Source of the DNA: Bernardetia sp042180575
GTDB taxonomy: Bacteria > Bacteroidota > Bacteroidia > Cytophagales > Bernardetiaceae
Reading direction: 5' to 3'
DNA length: 64,000 bases
NCBI RefSeq assembly: GCF_042180575.1
Contig: NZ_CP170094.1
Coordinates: forward strand, 868,001-932,000
How positions within the stretch are numbered: the stretch's first letter is position 1; each line of letters opens with the position of its first letter. Below are positions 52,214-61,167 of this stretch, piece by piece. Below the pieces are notes generated by a model. It was not told where the DNA came from, searched no databases, and saw only the letters and a list, made by a program, of their open reading frames with translations. A program made the position numbers and the translations under genes.

Positions 52214-54193
52214 TTAAACCATATATTCCCAAGCACTTTTATAGGCTTCAATCATTTCGGCATAATCCAAAAAGTCTTTATAAAATTCATCAGAGCCTAA
52301 AGTAGCCGAATCTCCAAAAACTACAAGACGTTTTTTTGCTCGTGTAATGGCTACATTGAACCTACGCAAATCTTTTAAAAAACCAATTTCACCTTTTTCA
52401 TTCGAACGAACTAAAGAAATATACATCACTTCTCTTTCTTGCCCTTGAAAACCATCAACAGTATGAATCGTAATTTGGCTAGAATAATTAGTCAAAAGGT
52501 CATTTTTTCGAATCAAATCACGCAATAAATAAACTTGTGCTTTGTAAGTAGAAAGAACACCCACCGAGAAATTATCAATAAATTGATTTGGGTTTTCTAT
52601 TTCTTTAGTTTCTATTTTTTGTAGAATTTCCTCAAAAAGTCGTTCTAAATGAGAAACTACCAATTTTGCTTCTTCTGGATTATAACGACTCAAAGTTTCT
52701 TCATCTTGAATCTCTGAAAAACCACAACCTGCTGTATCTACAAATTCTACTGGTGCAAGATTTTCAAAAAGTATATGATGTTTGTTTGCTTCAAAAGCCT
52801 TTAAATTTCCTTTATAGAATTTTTGATTAGAAAACTCCATAATCTGCTCATTCATGCGATACTGAACACTCAACATGTGAGCTGATATAGGATGTTTTTT
52901 TATTATTTTTTCGAAAAGTGTGTTTTCTAAGCCTGACTTTGCAGCTTCAAAAGACTTTATTGTTGGTGGTAATTGTTGATGGTCGCCTGCCATTACTACT
53001 CGGTTTGCTTTCAGAATCGGAATCCAAGTTGCACCTTCCAAGGCCTGTGCAGCTTCATCAATAAAAAGTGTTGAAAAAGTACGATGATTGAGCATATAAT
53101 TTGCCGAACCTGCCAATGTACACGCTAAAACCTGTGAATGCTCTAAGACATGTTTTGAAATATATTCTTCCAATTTTAGAGCATCTTGTTTTAATCTTTT
53201 GGCATCACGAAGCATGTGTTGGCGTTCGTTTCGTTCTTGTTTTCCAAAATGCCTTTTGAACTTCAATGCCTTTCTACGCATCTGTTCAGACTGTTTTAAT
53301 AGATTTTTGTAATATTTGTAATCGGGGTGTTTTTCTATTTTCCCATCTAAAGTCAAGTGTTCTAACGTGTCGCTTACTCGTGCTGGATGTCCTAAACGAG
53401 TTACTTTTACATTTTGTGCATTTAGTTTTTCTGTCAGCCAATCGACAGCCGTATTACTTGGCGCACAAACCATAACTTGTCTTTCATTTTTTAGCGTTTC
53501 GACAATGGCAGCTACCAAAGTAGTTGTTTTTCCAGTTCCAGGAGGTCCATGAATGATAGCTATATCTTGAGCCTGTAAAATATTCTGAACAGCATTTTTT
53601 TGTGAATCATTTAGATTATTGAGTGAGTTGTCAAAATCTGAATAGCCATTTTGTCCTATTTCTTTTATTTCGTCAAATGTGGGTGCTTTTTCTCCTAAAA
53701 AAATCTCTCTAAACTCTGCCAAACGGTCATTTTTGGCATTTTTTACTTTTTCGATAGTATGATTCATTTCTCTGTATGTCGAATCATCAAAAGCCAAATA
53801 AACACCAATGCTATTATTTTGATTTTCCAAAAAATCTGGAAATTCATCATTATTGAGTGCAATTCGCATTCTATCATTTTCTACTTTACTAACAACACCA
53901 TTTGTTTTGTCGCCTTCTAATCCATTTTTTTGCTCAAAAACAGTAACGATACTTCCTACATTAAGCTGATGAGGTTGTCCTTTGTCGTTTGTTCGTTCTA
54001 TATCAATATTCCATCTTCCTCCTAGTCCTACAAATTCATCGTTTATTGCGATAGGAAACCAACACAAACCATCTTTTCGGCGTTTGATAAGTGGTGCTTG
54101 TACTATTTTGAGTTGATATTGGGCTGCATCTTCTCGCTTTTCTATTCGTAAAAGTTGTTGAAGGTGTGTGAGTTGTTGTTCTGAATTACTCAT
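52214..54193 (-). CDS. IGHMBP2/UPF1-like superfamily 1 DNA/RNA helicase
   Basis: A 659-residue SF1B helicase. Motif I is IIHGPPGTGKTTTLVAA, motif Ia CAPSNTAVDWL, motif II TLFIDEAAQALEG, motif III MAGDHQQLPPT, motif IV-V QYRMNEQIMEFSNQKFY and VDGFQGQEREVMYIS, and motif VI RRFNVAITRAKKRLVVFGD. The N-terminal 200 or so residues form the IGHMBP2-type beta-barrel region. It unwinds DNA or RNA; the pathway is unknown. It stands alone, with its stop just past the MITE. Confidence 0.93.
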   Translation of the reverse strand: MSNSEQQLTHLQQLLRIEKREDAAQYQLKIVQAPLIKRRKDGLCWFPIAINDEFVGLGGRWNIDIERTNDKGQPHQLNVGSIVTVFEQKNGLEGDKTNGVVSKVENDRMRIALNNDEFPDFLENQNNSIGVYLAFDDSTYREMNHTIEKVKNAKNDRLAEFREIFLGEKAPTFDEIKEIGQNGYSDFDNSLNNLNDSQKNAVQNILQAQDIAIIHGPPGTGKTTTLVAAIVETLKNERQVMVCAPSNTAVDWLTEKLNAQNVKVTRLGHPARVSDTLEHLTLDGKIEKHPDYKYYKNLLKQSEQMRRKALKFKRHFGKQERNERQHMLRDAKRLKQDALKLEEYISKHVLEHSQVLACTLAGSANYMLNHRTFSTLFIDEAAQALEGATWIPILKANRVVMAGDHQQLPPTIKSFEAAKSGLENTLFEKIIKKHPISAHMLSVQYRMNEQIMEFSNQKFYKGNLKAFEANKHHILFENLAPVEFVDTAGCGFSEIQDEETLSRYNPEEAKLVVSHLERLFEEILQKIETKEIENPNQFIDNFSVGVLSTYKAQVYLLRDLIRKNDLLTNYSSQITIHTVDGFQGQEREVMYISLVRSNEKGEIGFLKDLRRFNVAITRAKKRLVVFGDSATLGSDEFYKDFLDYAEMIEAYKSAWEYMV

Positions 54194-54645
54194 AATTAAT
54201 AAAATCTATACTTTTATTGGTATAAAAAATACAGACTTGGATTTTTTGATATAAAAAAAATAGTTTTTTTGTTTTAGACTAACTTTCATTTTTACTAAAA
54301 AGTTTTGTCAGTAAAGATTAAAGTTTATGTAAAAAAAATAAAATGTGTACTCTATTAAAACTAATTTGATGAATCTAAATATTCTATTTTGTCGTGCTTT
54401 TTATTAGGACAACTTACAAAAAGACAGTATATTTGAACTAGCTAAATTAAGAATAATACAATACAACATAATGAGTATCAAAATTTATAATTTGACTTGG
54501 AAGTTTTCAAAAGTAATTAGTTATACTGACTTTTAATTCAAAATTATAATTTTATTCTGACTTTATTCTATACTTATCAAAAAAGTCAAACTGATACTTA
54601 ATTATTTACCTATCCTTAGAATTAATTACATAAAAATAGTATTAC
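54194..54645. other. 452-base AT-rich divergent intergenic region
   Basis: Very AT-rich DNA with many short T runs and no convincing reading frame, hairpin or repeat. TATATTTG at 54428-54435 fits the TAnnTTTG -7 box on the plus strand but is about 210 bases before the GTG start at 54646. Confidence 0.5.
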
Positions 54646-55332
54646 GTGGAAAATCCGTTTTCATCAACTCCAGACCAAATACCTTCTACTTATTATCTTC
54701 AACTAACGGCAGCTTTTGTACGAGGAAAATTGGGTACACCTTCTGCTACTCAAACCTACTTCAAAAAACCTTTGGAAGATTTAATTCATGAAGAAAATCA
54801 TGAGCTAGTTAAGTTAGGAGAAGAGAAAAAACTAGAATTAGATTTTTTAAAAAAAGAAAATCCAGCACCTTATTTAGACAAACTTTTTGGTGTATTACGT
54901 GGTGTTCAGCCCGACCAAGTACTAAATTTAGAAAAAAAACAAACTGATTTTGTTTGGCAATTAGTCGATGAGTTTCATTATCTGCCTACTATTGCGCTTT
55001 CTATGGACGAAAAGCAAGTCGATAGAATCAAAAATCTACACAAAGGAGGTTTTACGACACTTTCAACAAAAGAAAACCTTCCTTTTCCAAAACTTCAAGG
55101 CTATCCCAGTAATCAGTTTGATGTTGTTACGAGTACAGATGGTTTCGAAACTGAACAAGAATTAATGGAAGCCTTGCCTGAGCTAACTCGTATTACAAAA
55201 CGTTTTATTATTCTAACTTTTCCAGAAAATTTTAATCAAAAACTTATTCGTGGATATTTAGAATCTCAAAATATATTACAATTTCGTGTCGAAAAACCTG
55301 AGGAATATTGTATTCTCATTGGTAGAAAATAA
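54646..55332 (+). CDS. Degenerate class I methyltransferase-fold protein
   Basis: A 228-residue soluble protein beginning at a GTG codon. The C-terminal two-thirds follows the order of class I methyltransferases: a strand-I equivalent DQVLNLEKKQTDFVWQLVDE, a second strand LPTIALSMDEKQVDRIKN, and a motif-IV-like LQGYPSNQFDVVTSTDGFE, then ELTRITKRFIILTFPENF. The SAM-binding D-x-G-x-G-x-G loop is replaced by NLEKKQTDF and the acidic end of strand two is lost. It is therefore probably catalytically inactive or uses another ligand. Inference from pattern only. Confidence 0.5.
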   Translation: MENPFSSTPDQIPSTYYLQLTAAFVRGKLGTPSATQTYFKKPLEDLIHEENHELVKLGEEKKLELDFLKKENPAPYLDKLFGVLRGVQPDQVLNLEKKQTDFVWQLVDEFHYLPTIALSMDEKQVDRIKNLHKGGFTTLSTKENLPFPKLQGYPSNQFDVVTSTDGFETEQELMEALPELTRITKRFIILTFPENFNQKLIRGYLESQNILQFRVEKPEEYCILIGRK

Positions 55333-55346
55333 ATTATTTAAAAATT

Positions 55347-56285
55347 ATGAATTCATTTAATTTAAACTTTATAGCTATAAGTTGTATGGCTATTTTTTTT
55401 GTAACTGGATTTTCCAAAAACTATTCTTCGGATGTTGTTTCTGATTTGCCTTTAAAAAATTATAACCACTTAGTTTTGTCAGATAGTGCAAAATCAGACT
55501 CTACAAAAAAAGATAGTGCAAATGTAGCGCAACTTATAGAAGTAGGAAGCGAAAAAAATAAAACGACAGAAACAGAATTAAAACCTCAAAATGAGTTAGA
55601 TAAATTTGCAGAAGATTCTATTTTTCTAATTACAGACAAACCAGTAGAATATATTGAGGGCAAAATGAGTTTGTTTTATAAATTTGTCGCTTATAATATC
55701 AATTATCCAGAAGAAGCAAGAAGGAAAAAACAGCAAGATAAAATTTATGTTCGTTTTGTAGTTAATAAAGATGGTTCGGTTTCGAAAGCAGAATCTGTAA
55801 GAGGAGAATACGATATTTTGAAACAAGAAGCTGAGCGAGTAGTCAGCCTTACCAAATGGATTCCTGCTCAAATAAATGGGCAAAATGTACGTAGTTTGAT
55901 GACAATTCCGATTATTTTTAAATTAGATGTAGCTCAAACACAAACAAAAAAACAAAATACTGACGAAGAAGTAAATATTGCAGAAGTTGATGAAGTAGCT
56001 AATCATAAAGACGGACTAGACGGACTTTATAAACATATTTCTCAAAACCTTGACTATCCAAAATCAGCTAAAAAATTAGGAGAACAAGGAAAAGTAATTG
56101 TAGAATTTGTAGTAGAAACAGATGGAAGTCTTTCTGATTTTAAAGTTTTGCAAAGTGTAAGTACAGATTGTGATAATGAAGCCATACGAGTAATCAAAAG
56201 CACTTCTCCTTGGATTCCTGCTCAAAAAGATGGGCAAGCAGTCAAAACACGTATTTCTATGCCTCTTGTTTTCAAATTAGATTAA
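55347..56285 (+). CDS. TonB-like protein with two C-terminal TonB domains
   Basis: A 312-residue exported protein with a hydrophobic N-terminus (about residues 5-21). Two TonB-C-like domains follow in tandem, each with the pattern YPEEARRKKQQDKIYVRFVV...DGSVSKAESVRG...WIPAQINGQNVRS and YPKSAKKLGEQGKVIVEFVV...WIPAQKDGQAVKT. A lysine/glutamate-rich linker separates them. There is no clear ExbB-binding N-terminus, so it is probably a periplasmic relative rather than the energy-transducing TonB itself. It is 14 bases after the preceding gene and 13 before the NosL-like gene. Confidence 0.8.
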   Translation: MNSFNLNFIAISCMAIFFVTGFSKNYSSDVVSDLPLKNYNHLVLSDSAKSDSTKKDSANVAQLIEVGSEKNKTTETELKPQNELDKFAEDSIFLITDKPVEYIEGKMSLFYKFVAYNINYPEEARRKKQQDKIYVRFVVNKDGSVSKAESVRGEYDILKQEAERVVSLTKWIPAQINGQNVRSLMTIPIIFKLDVAQTQTKKQNTDEEVNIAEVDEVANHKDGLDGLYKHISQNLDYPKSAKKLGEQGKVIVEFVVETDGSLSDFKVLQSVSTDCDNEAIRVIKSTSPWIPAQKDGQAVKTRISMPLVFKLD

Positions 56286-56298
56286 ATAGTTTTATCAA

Positions 56299-56799
56299 AT
56301 GCTTAAAATAAATAAACTCTCGTTATTTTTTATTGGAGTAATTTCAATGCTTTTTTCTTGTACAACGACTTCTAAAAAAGAAGAAAATACAGCCACAACT
56401 TCTGAAAAAACAGAAGAAAAATACGACTGGACAGACTGCCAAAACTGTGGAATGCCTACTAATGATTTTCCAAACTGGCAAGTTATGCTACAAGCAAATT
56501 CTGCAACTATCGCTTTTTGTGCGCCTCGTTGTATGATGATTCACTTAGCAGATTCTTCGAATAATATCGCTAATTCTATTGAAAAAATGGAAGTTACGGA
56601 TTATTATACTACTCAAAAAATAGATGGAAAAACAGCTTTTTATGTAACAGGAAGCGACAAAACAAGTCCTATGGGAAAAGATTTTGTTCCCTTTTCTACA
56701 AAAGAAGAAGCAGAAAATTTTATGACAGAACACAACGGTAAAAAAATCTATTCTTTTGAAGAGATTAACAAAGATGTTGTTGTTTTGGAATTGAAGTAA
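56299..56799 (+). CDS. NosL-family copper-binding lipoprotein
   Basis: A 166-residue protein with a lipoprotein signal (MLKINKLSLFFIGVISMLFSC, cysteine at 21). After a threonine-rich linker, DCQNCGMPTNDF supplies the copper-binding-type CGM motif, and FCAPRCMM, a later Cys/Met cluster, and GSDKTSPMGKDFVPFSTKEEA match the NosL fold. NosL delivers copper to nitrous oxide reductase, but no nos genes are nearby. It may serve another copper protein. It is the third gene of a tight plus-strand run. Confidence 0.82.
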   Translation: MLKINKLSLFFIGVISMLFSCTTTSKKEENTATTSEKTEEKYDWTDCQNCGMPTNDFPNWQVMLQANSATIAFCAPRCMMIHLADSSNNIANSIEKMEVTDYYTTQKIDGKTAFYVTGSDKTSPMGKDFVPFSTKEEAENFMTEHNGKKIYSFEEINKDVVVLELK

Positions 56800-56800
56800 A

Positions 56801-57865
56801 TTACTTTTCTAATTCTTCATACGTTTTATTTTTCTTTACAAAATATTGCCAAACAATACTTTTATTATAGACAATCGAAGGAAGTTTTAATTTACCAAAC
56901 TTTTTTTGATTGTCTTTTCTCTTTTTTAGGATAGAAGAAAGATTTTGATACATATAAAAATGCGCTTTTAGGATAGCTAATGTAAACTTTGGTTTTCCAT
57001 CTAAAAGAAATTTAACTCCTGCTATTCCATCTAAAATCATTCTAAAATAGATTTTAAAGAATAGGTTTTTTGAAGGAAGATTTTTGAGTAAAAGTGTCAA
57101 ACCATTTCTAAAATTAAGGTAGGTTTTTCTCTCGCTCATTGGATTTAGCGTTCCTCCTCCCAAATGAAAAACAATACTTTTAGGACAATAAACAATCTTT
57201 TTACCTGTATGATGAATGCGCCAACACAAATCTATTTCTTCCATGTGAGCAAAAAAATCTTTGTCTAAGCCTCCCAAATCGTGATAGACTTCTGCACGAA
57301 TTGCCATTGTTGCCCCTGTCGCCCAAAAGATAGGAATTTGATTTTCATACTGACCTTTATCTTCTTCTAAGGCATCAAAAATTCGTCCTCTACAAAAAGG
57401 ATAACCCAAATAATCAATCATTCCACCTGCTGCTCCTGCGTGTTCGAATAGATTTTTTTGAGCATGCATTCTTATTTTTGGCTGAATAGCTGAAATGATT
57501 TTTTCTGTATCGTGTTCAAAGATTTCTAAGATAGGATTGAGCCAGTTTTTGGTAACTTCTACATCAGAATTGAGCAAAATATAATACTCAAATTGATTGT
57601 CTTGATTCTGCTCTCCTTCTTTTTTAAGGATTTCTAAGGCTTGATTATATCCTTCTGCAAAACCATGATTTTGAGATAATTCTATTCTTCTAAGTTGTGG
57701 GTAATTTGACTCTAAATAGTCAATAGAATTATCAGTAGAAGCATTATCAGCAATGATTATTTCTGTAAAATCATTCGTGCTATGCTCAATAACAGAAGGT
57801 AAAAAAACTGGAAATAATTTTTCACCATTATAATTTAGAATAACGACAGCTATTTTTGAATTCAA
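56801..57865 (-). CDS. Glycosyltransferase family 2 protein
   Basis: A 354-residue GT-A glycosyltransferase. IAVVILNYNGEKLF opens the donor-binding domain; ASTDNSIDYL, NHGFAEGYNQAL and LLNSDVEV (with the DxD-type aspartate) follow, then GGLDKDFFAHMEEIDLCWRIHHTG. The C-terminal 60 residues are hydrophobic/basic and may contact the membrane. The frame starts at a TTG codon, since no in-frame ATG lies upstream before a stop. The start lies in the left flank of the IS110 element, which may have displaced the original start region. Confidence 0.9.
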   Translation of the reverse strand: MNSKIAVVILNYNGEKLFPVFLPSVIEHSTNDFTEIIIADNASTDNSIDYLESNYPQLRRIELSQNHGFAEGYNQALEILKKEGEQNQDNQFEYYILLNSDVEVTKNWLNPILEIFEHDTEKIISAIQPKIRMHAQKNLFEHAGAAGGMIDYLGYPFCRGRIFDALEEDKGQYENQIPIFWATGATMAIRAEVYHDLGGLDKDFFAHMEEIDLCWRIHHTGKKIVYCPKSIVFHLGGGTLNPMSERKTYLNFRNGLTLLLKNLPSKNLFFKIYFRMILDGIAGVKFLLDGKPKFTLAILKAHFYMYQNLSSILKKRKDNQKKFGKLKLPSIVYNKSIVWQYFVKKNKTYEELEK

Positions 57866-57885
57866 TTTTTTATGATTATTATGTC

Positions 57886-57903
57886 GTTGGTGGGGACACC
57901 AAC
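57886..57903. repeat. Short perfect hairpin at the left flank of the IS110 element
   Basis: GTTGGTG, loop GGGA, CACCAAC form a 7-bp perfect stem between the glycosyltransferase start and the IS110 leader. It may belong to the host flank or the element. Confidence 0.5.
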
Positions 57904-57965
57904 CTTTAGGTTTGTAGTAGATAAAATAGATGTAATTTCTTATCTTGTATTTAAGAATTCATCTA

Positions 57966-58033
57966 GCAGATAGAGAACCTATATCCACGGCAAGATTTTG
58001 AAATCTATATCCTGAATCAGCCTCTATCTGCTT
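57966..58033 (+). ncRNA. Candidate bridge (guide) RNA core of the IS110 element
   Basis: AGCAGATAGAG (57966-57976) pairs perfectly with CTCTATCTGCT (58023-58033). The 46-base internal loop contains a small hairpin (GATTT/AAATC) with the word CTATATCC on each side of it. Symmetric words flanking an inner hairpin within a closed stem resemble a target- or donor-binding loop. Position, in the left leader upstream of the transposase, is as expected. No boundaries or transcription signals are proven. Confidence 0.4.
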
Positions 58034-58165
58034 TTATTCAATCTCAAACTCAAATAGTTTTCGGAGTATTTTTATTGACCTAAAAATAAACTCATTAGAT
58101 AAGGTTTTAAGTCTGATTGAATACGATGAATCACTTTAAATTAGTCACCCTAAATTAACTTTTTT

Positions 58166-59179
58166 ATGCCAACTTACCAAAATTTTATAGGTATTGATGT
58201 GAGTAAAAACCATTTAGATATAGCTCTTTTTCAAGAAGGCAAACCCATCAAATACAAACATATTGTGAATAATTTAGAAAGTATAACTTCTTACCTTTCT
58301 TCTTTTCAAGACAAGCATGAAATTAAAGAAAGTTTGTTTTGTATGGAACATACAGGTGTTTACATTAACTGGCTTTTGGTTGCTTTTAGTGATTTTAAGT
58401 GTTCTATTTGGGTAGAAAATGCTCTTCAAGTAAAGCGTTCTGGAGGAGCTAATAGAGGTAAAAATGATAAAGTTGATGCTGGGCGTATTGCTACTTATGC
58501 GTTTCGTTTTCAAGACAAAGCAAATCTATATTGTCCACCCAGTGAACAGCTAGAAGACTTAAAAACACTTCAAAAACTACGTAAAACGCTAGTCAATCAT
58601 AAACAAGAGTTAGAAACGTATGTCAATGAACAAAGTCAATTTAGTAAATCTTCTACTCAAAAACTGCTTGAAGAAAACTCTAAAGCTACTTTAGAGCATT
58701 TGACACAAAGGATAAAAGAGCTTGAAGAAGAAATGAACCAAATTATAAAAAACGACCCACATCTTAAAGAACTCTATCAATTAGCTACTTCCGTGACAGG
58801 AGTAGGAAAAGTAACTGCTATTCAGTTATTAGTAGCTACTGATGGATTTACTAAGTTTGATACAGCTAAACAATTAGCTTGTTATTGTGGTGTTGTTCCC
58901 TTTGAAAATTCTTCTGGAAAATTCAAAGGAAAAGCTAGAGTTTCAAAAATGGCTAATAAGCAACTTAAAACGGCTCTACATATGTGTGCTTTATCAGCTT
59001 TACAAGTGGAAGGAGAATTAAGAGCTTATTATTTAAGAAAAGTAGCAGAAGGTAAGAATAAAATGAGTGTCATTAATGCCTTGCGAAATAAAATTATTCA
59101 ACGCATTTTCGCTTGTGTAAAAAACAAAGTTTTATACGATAGAAATGGAATAAATTTTAACAATTTTTCTAAAGGTTAG
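58166..59179 (+). CDS. IS110-family DEDD transposase
   Basis: A 337-residue transposase. The RuvC-like DEDD catalytic set is visible as D11 (IGIDVSKNHLDIALF), E61 (CMEHTGVYI) and D101/D104 (KNDKVDAGRIATYA). A coiled-coil linker follows, then the C-terminal Transposase_20 domain with TSVTGVGKVTAIQLL and SSGKFKGKARVSKMANKQLKTAL, which holds the putative catalytic serine. The frame is intact. Its left leader holds a candidate guide RNA. Confidence 0.93.
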   Translation: MPTYQNFIGIDVSKNHLDIALFQEGKPIKYKHIVNNLESITSYLSSFQDKHEIKESLFCMEHTGVYINWLLVAFSDFKCSIWVENALQVKRSGGANRGKNDKVDAGRIATYAFRFQDKANLYCPPSEQLEDLKTLQKLRKTLVNHKQELETYVNEQSQFSKSSTQKLLEENSKATLEHLTQRIKELEEEMNQIIKNDPHLKELYQLATSVTGVGKVTAIQLLVATDGFTKFDTAKQLACYCGVVPFENSSGKFKGKARVSKMANKQLKTALHMCALSALQVEGELRAYYLRKVAEGKNKMSVINALRNKIIQRIFACVKNKVLYDRNGINFNNFSKG

Positions 59180-59222
59180 ACTTGGTTTTACCATAGTTTT
59201 CAACGGCGAGGATTAAATAAAG

Positions 59223-59918
59223 CTACTTTTTATTTTCTTTATACGAGTACACAAAATTAGGAGTTTCTAATGGAATTATTCCTTCTTGATAACTTTTATT
59301 TGAATCTAAATAATCTATCATTTCATTCTCTTCTAAAACAGCATTATCAGCTTTTTCTTTTCGAAATGAAAATGCCATAAAAGCACCTACAATTCCTCCA
59401 ACAAGATGAGATTCCCACGAGATACCTTCTGAAACTGTTTTTTCTGATGGAAAAATAGTTTCTAGCATTCCTGCATAGACAAACATAATTGTAAAACTAA
59501 TTAAAAGTGAACGCCTATCTCTCCGAAAAGCACCACTAAAAAACAGAAAACTAGCTAGTGAATAAATCCAACCACTTGCGCCAATATGATAAGCTGAACG
59601 AGCAAACAGCCACACTCCTATTCCTGTCAAGAAGAAATTTATCCATAAAACTTTTTCAGAGAGTGAAGGATAAAGCACAAAAAGCCCACTTCCAAGCATA
59701 ATAAAGGCAACCGTATTTGATCCCAAATGAAGCCAATCGCCATGCAGCCATGCACTCAAAAAAATGCCAATTATTCCTTCTTTACTTCTAGGATAACCGA
59801 CCCAATGCGACCAATCTTGTTCCCACATCCATTCAGTCAAATGAATAGCCCAAAAAATAGAAGCTATAAGTAAAATATAGCGAACAGATTGAGAGATAGT
59901 TTGTGTGTTTTCGTTCAA
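59223..59918 (-). CDS. Rhomboid-family intramembrane serine protease
   Basis: A 231-residue membrane protein with six helices. The catalytic serine is S115 in HIGASGWIY, the histidine is H171 in SWESHLVGGIVGA, and HGDWLHLGSNT (59-69) supplies the conserved N-terminal-helix motif. These fit the rhomboid fold, so it should be an active intramembrane protease. The cytoplasmic tail of about 45 residues is polar. It is convergent with the IS110 element, and its stop lies next to the element's right limit. Confidence 0.9.
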   Translation of the reverse strand: MNENTQTISQSVRYILLIASIFWAIHLTEWMWEQDWSHWVGYPRSKEGIIGIFLSAWLHGDWLHLGSNTVAFIMLGSGLFVLYPSLSEKVLWINFFLTGIGVWLFARSAYHIGASGWIYSLASFLFFSGAFRRDRRSLLISFTIMFVYAGMLETIFPSEKTVSEGISWESHLVGGIVGAFMAFSFRKEKADNAVLEENEMIDYLDSNKSYQEGIIPLETPNFVYSYKENKK

Positions 59919-60171
59919 AATAGAGTATAATTAGTAGTCTGTATGATAAAGTTATTGAAAATAGTAAAAGTTACAAAATTGAATTTATGTTTATCTGAAC
60001 TTACAATTACAGGATTCTTTTCTTTGAAAATAAAAATGCTGTTTTTGTTTTTTATCAAAAAAAAGACCTAATAGCTTTTAATCAGAAAAATTTGCTTGAA
60101 ACTATTAAGTAGTTTTTAAATTTGTAATTTTATCTTTTTAATGTTTTATCTTTATTACCTAATCCTTAAAA

Positions 60172-60849
60172 ATGACAAAAATCCTCATAGAACTTCATTA
60201 CCTTCCTTGTTTAGATTATTGGAAAATACTTTTAGAAGCTCATAATTTAGGGAAGGACGTAATTTTAGAAGCCAACGAAAATTTTAATAAACAAAGCTAC
60301 CGAAACCGAGCTTATATTTTAGGTGCAAATGGAAAAATGGCTTTGACTGTTCCTGTACAAAAAGGTAGTCAAAAAACACTTATTACAGATGTAAAGATTG
60401 ATTATTCGACAGACTGGAATCGTCAGCATTGGCAAAGTATAAAGTCAGCGTATGGGAAAAGTCCTTTTTTTATTCATTATGCTGATTTTTTAGAGCCTAT
60501 TTATGAAAACCCACCTGTTTTATTGTGGGAATTTAATTATAAATTACTGACTATCTGTCAGAAACTGCTACGTATTTCTATTCCAATAAAAAACACAGAA
60601 AGTTTTGAAAAAGAAGCAACTAACGAAACTTTAGATAAGCGAAATTTAATTTCTCCAAAAAAACCTGCCATTTTTGCACATCAAGAATACTATCAAACCT
60701 TTGGCAATAAGTTTGAAAATAGCGAAGAAGAAAGGAATAGTTCTGATACTGAAAACAAATCTAATACATCTACTTTCGAAAATAATTTGAGTATTTTGGA
60801 TTTATTATTCAATGAAGGAACAAATGCTACTTCAATTATAAATGGTTAG
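60172..60849 (+). CDS. WbqC-like protein
   Basis: A 225-residue soluble protein of the WbqC family. ILIELHYLPCLDYWKILLEA, NKQSYRNRAYILGANGKMALTVPV and TDWNRQHWQSIKSAYGKSPFF are recognisable. WbqC-type proteins occur in O-antigen loci, but the reaction is not established. The C-terminal 50 residues are asparagine/glutamate-rich and of low complexity. Upstream there is no partner glycan gene, so the link to surface polysaccharide is only by family. Confidence 0.8.
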   Translation: MTKILIELHYLPCLDYWKILLEAHNLGKDVILEANENFNKQSYRNRAYILGANGKMALTVPVQKGSQKTLITDVKIDYSTDWNRQHWQSIKSAYGKSPFFIHYADFLEPIYENPPVLLWEFNYKLLTICQKLLRISIPIKNTESFEKEATNETLDKRNLISPKKPAIFAHQEYYQTFGNKFENSEEERNSSDTENKSNTSTFENNLSILDLLFNEGTNATSIING

Positions 60850-61167
60850 TTATAAATTATTAATTACTACACAAATAAAGAAAGGATTAGATTCAAACTA
60901 AATATAAGATAATCAGTAAGTTAATTCTATTAAAAAAATAGAATTTTATCATTGAGGTTTCTTAGATAACCATATAACTAAACATTTTGTAGCTTTAAGC
61001 CGTTCAAACTTGTAAATAAGAGATATTTTTTGCTTATTTATAAAAGCAAGAAATGAACTCGCCAATATTTTTTATTTAATGTTAATATTAGCAATAGATA
61101 AAACAATATTTGGCAAATCAGACAAAAATCAAGACATAATTTTACTAAATCAATATACAACCTGCTT
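60850..61167. other. 318-base intergenic region before clpC
   Basis: It contains a weak AT-rich hairpin (AATTCTATT/AATAGAATT, 60923-60945) that may end the wbqC transcript. A short stretch TAGCTTTAAGCCGTTCAAAC at about 60990-61010 loosely resembles the AAAGCCGTTCA part of the dispersed palindromic repeat. The rest is AT-rich with nothing recognised; the clpC promoter must lie here. Confidence 0.5.
60923..60945 (+). terminator. Weak AT-rich hairpin after the WbqC gene
   Basis: AATTCTATT and AATAGAATT pair over 9 bases around AAAAA, followed by a short T run. The stem contains only one G-C pair, so its strength is doubtful. Confidence 0.35.

Larger units (their letters stand above)
57880..59222 (+). 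mobile_element. IS110-family insertion element (approximate limits)
   Basis: A complete IS110-type transposase with about 285 bases of non-coding DNA on its left and about 43 on its right. IS110 elements lack inverted repeats and usually lack target duplications, so the exact ends cannot be set from one copy. The long left leader fits the IS110 (not IS1111) subgroup, where a structured guide RNA is made from the left end. Confidence 0.6.

Noticed and set aside
60990..61010. Another copy of the dispersed palindromic repeat before clpC
   Set aside because: Only about ten bases (AAGCCGTTCA) match, with no palindrome around them. This is too little to call a copy.
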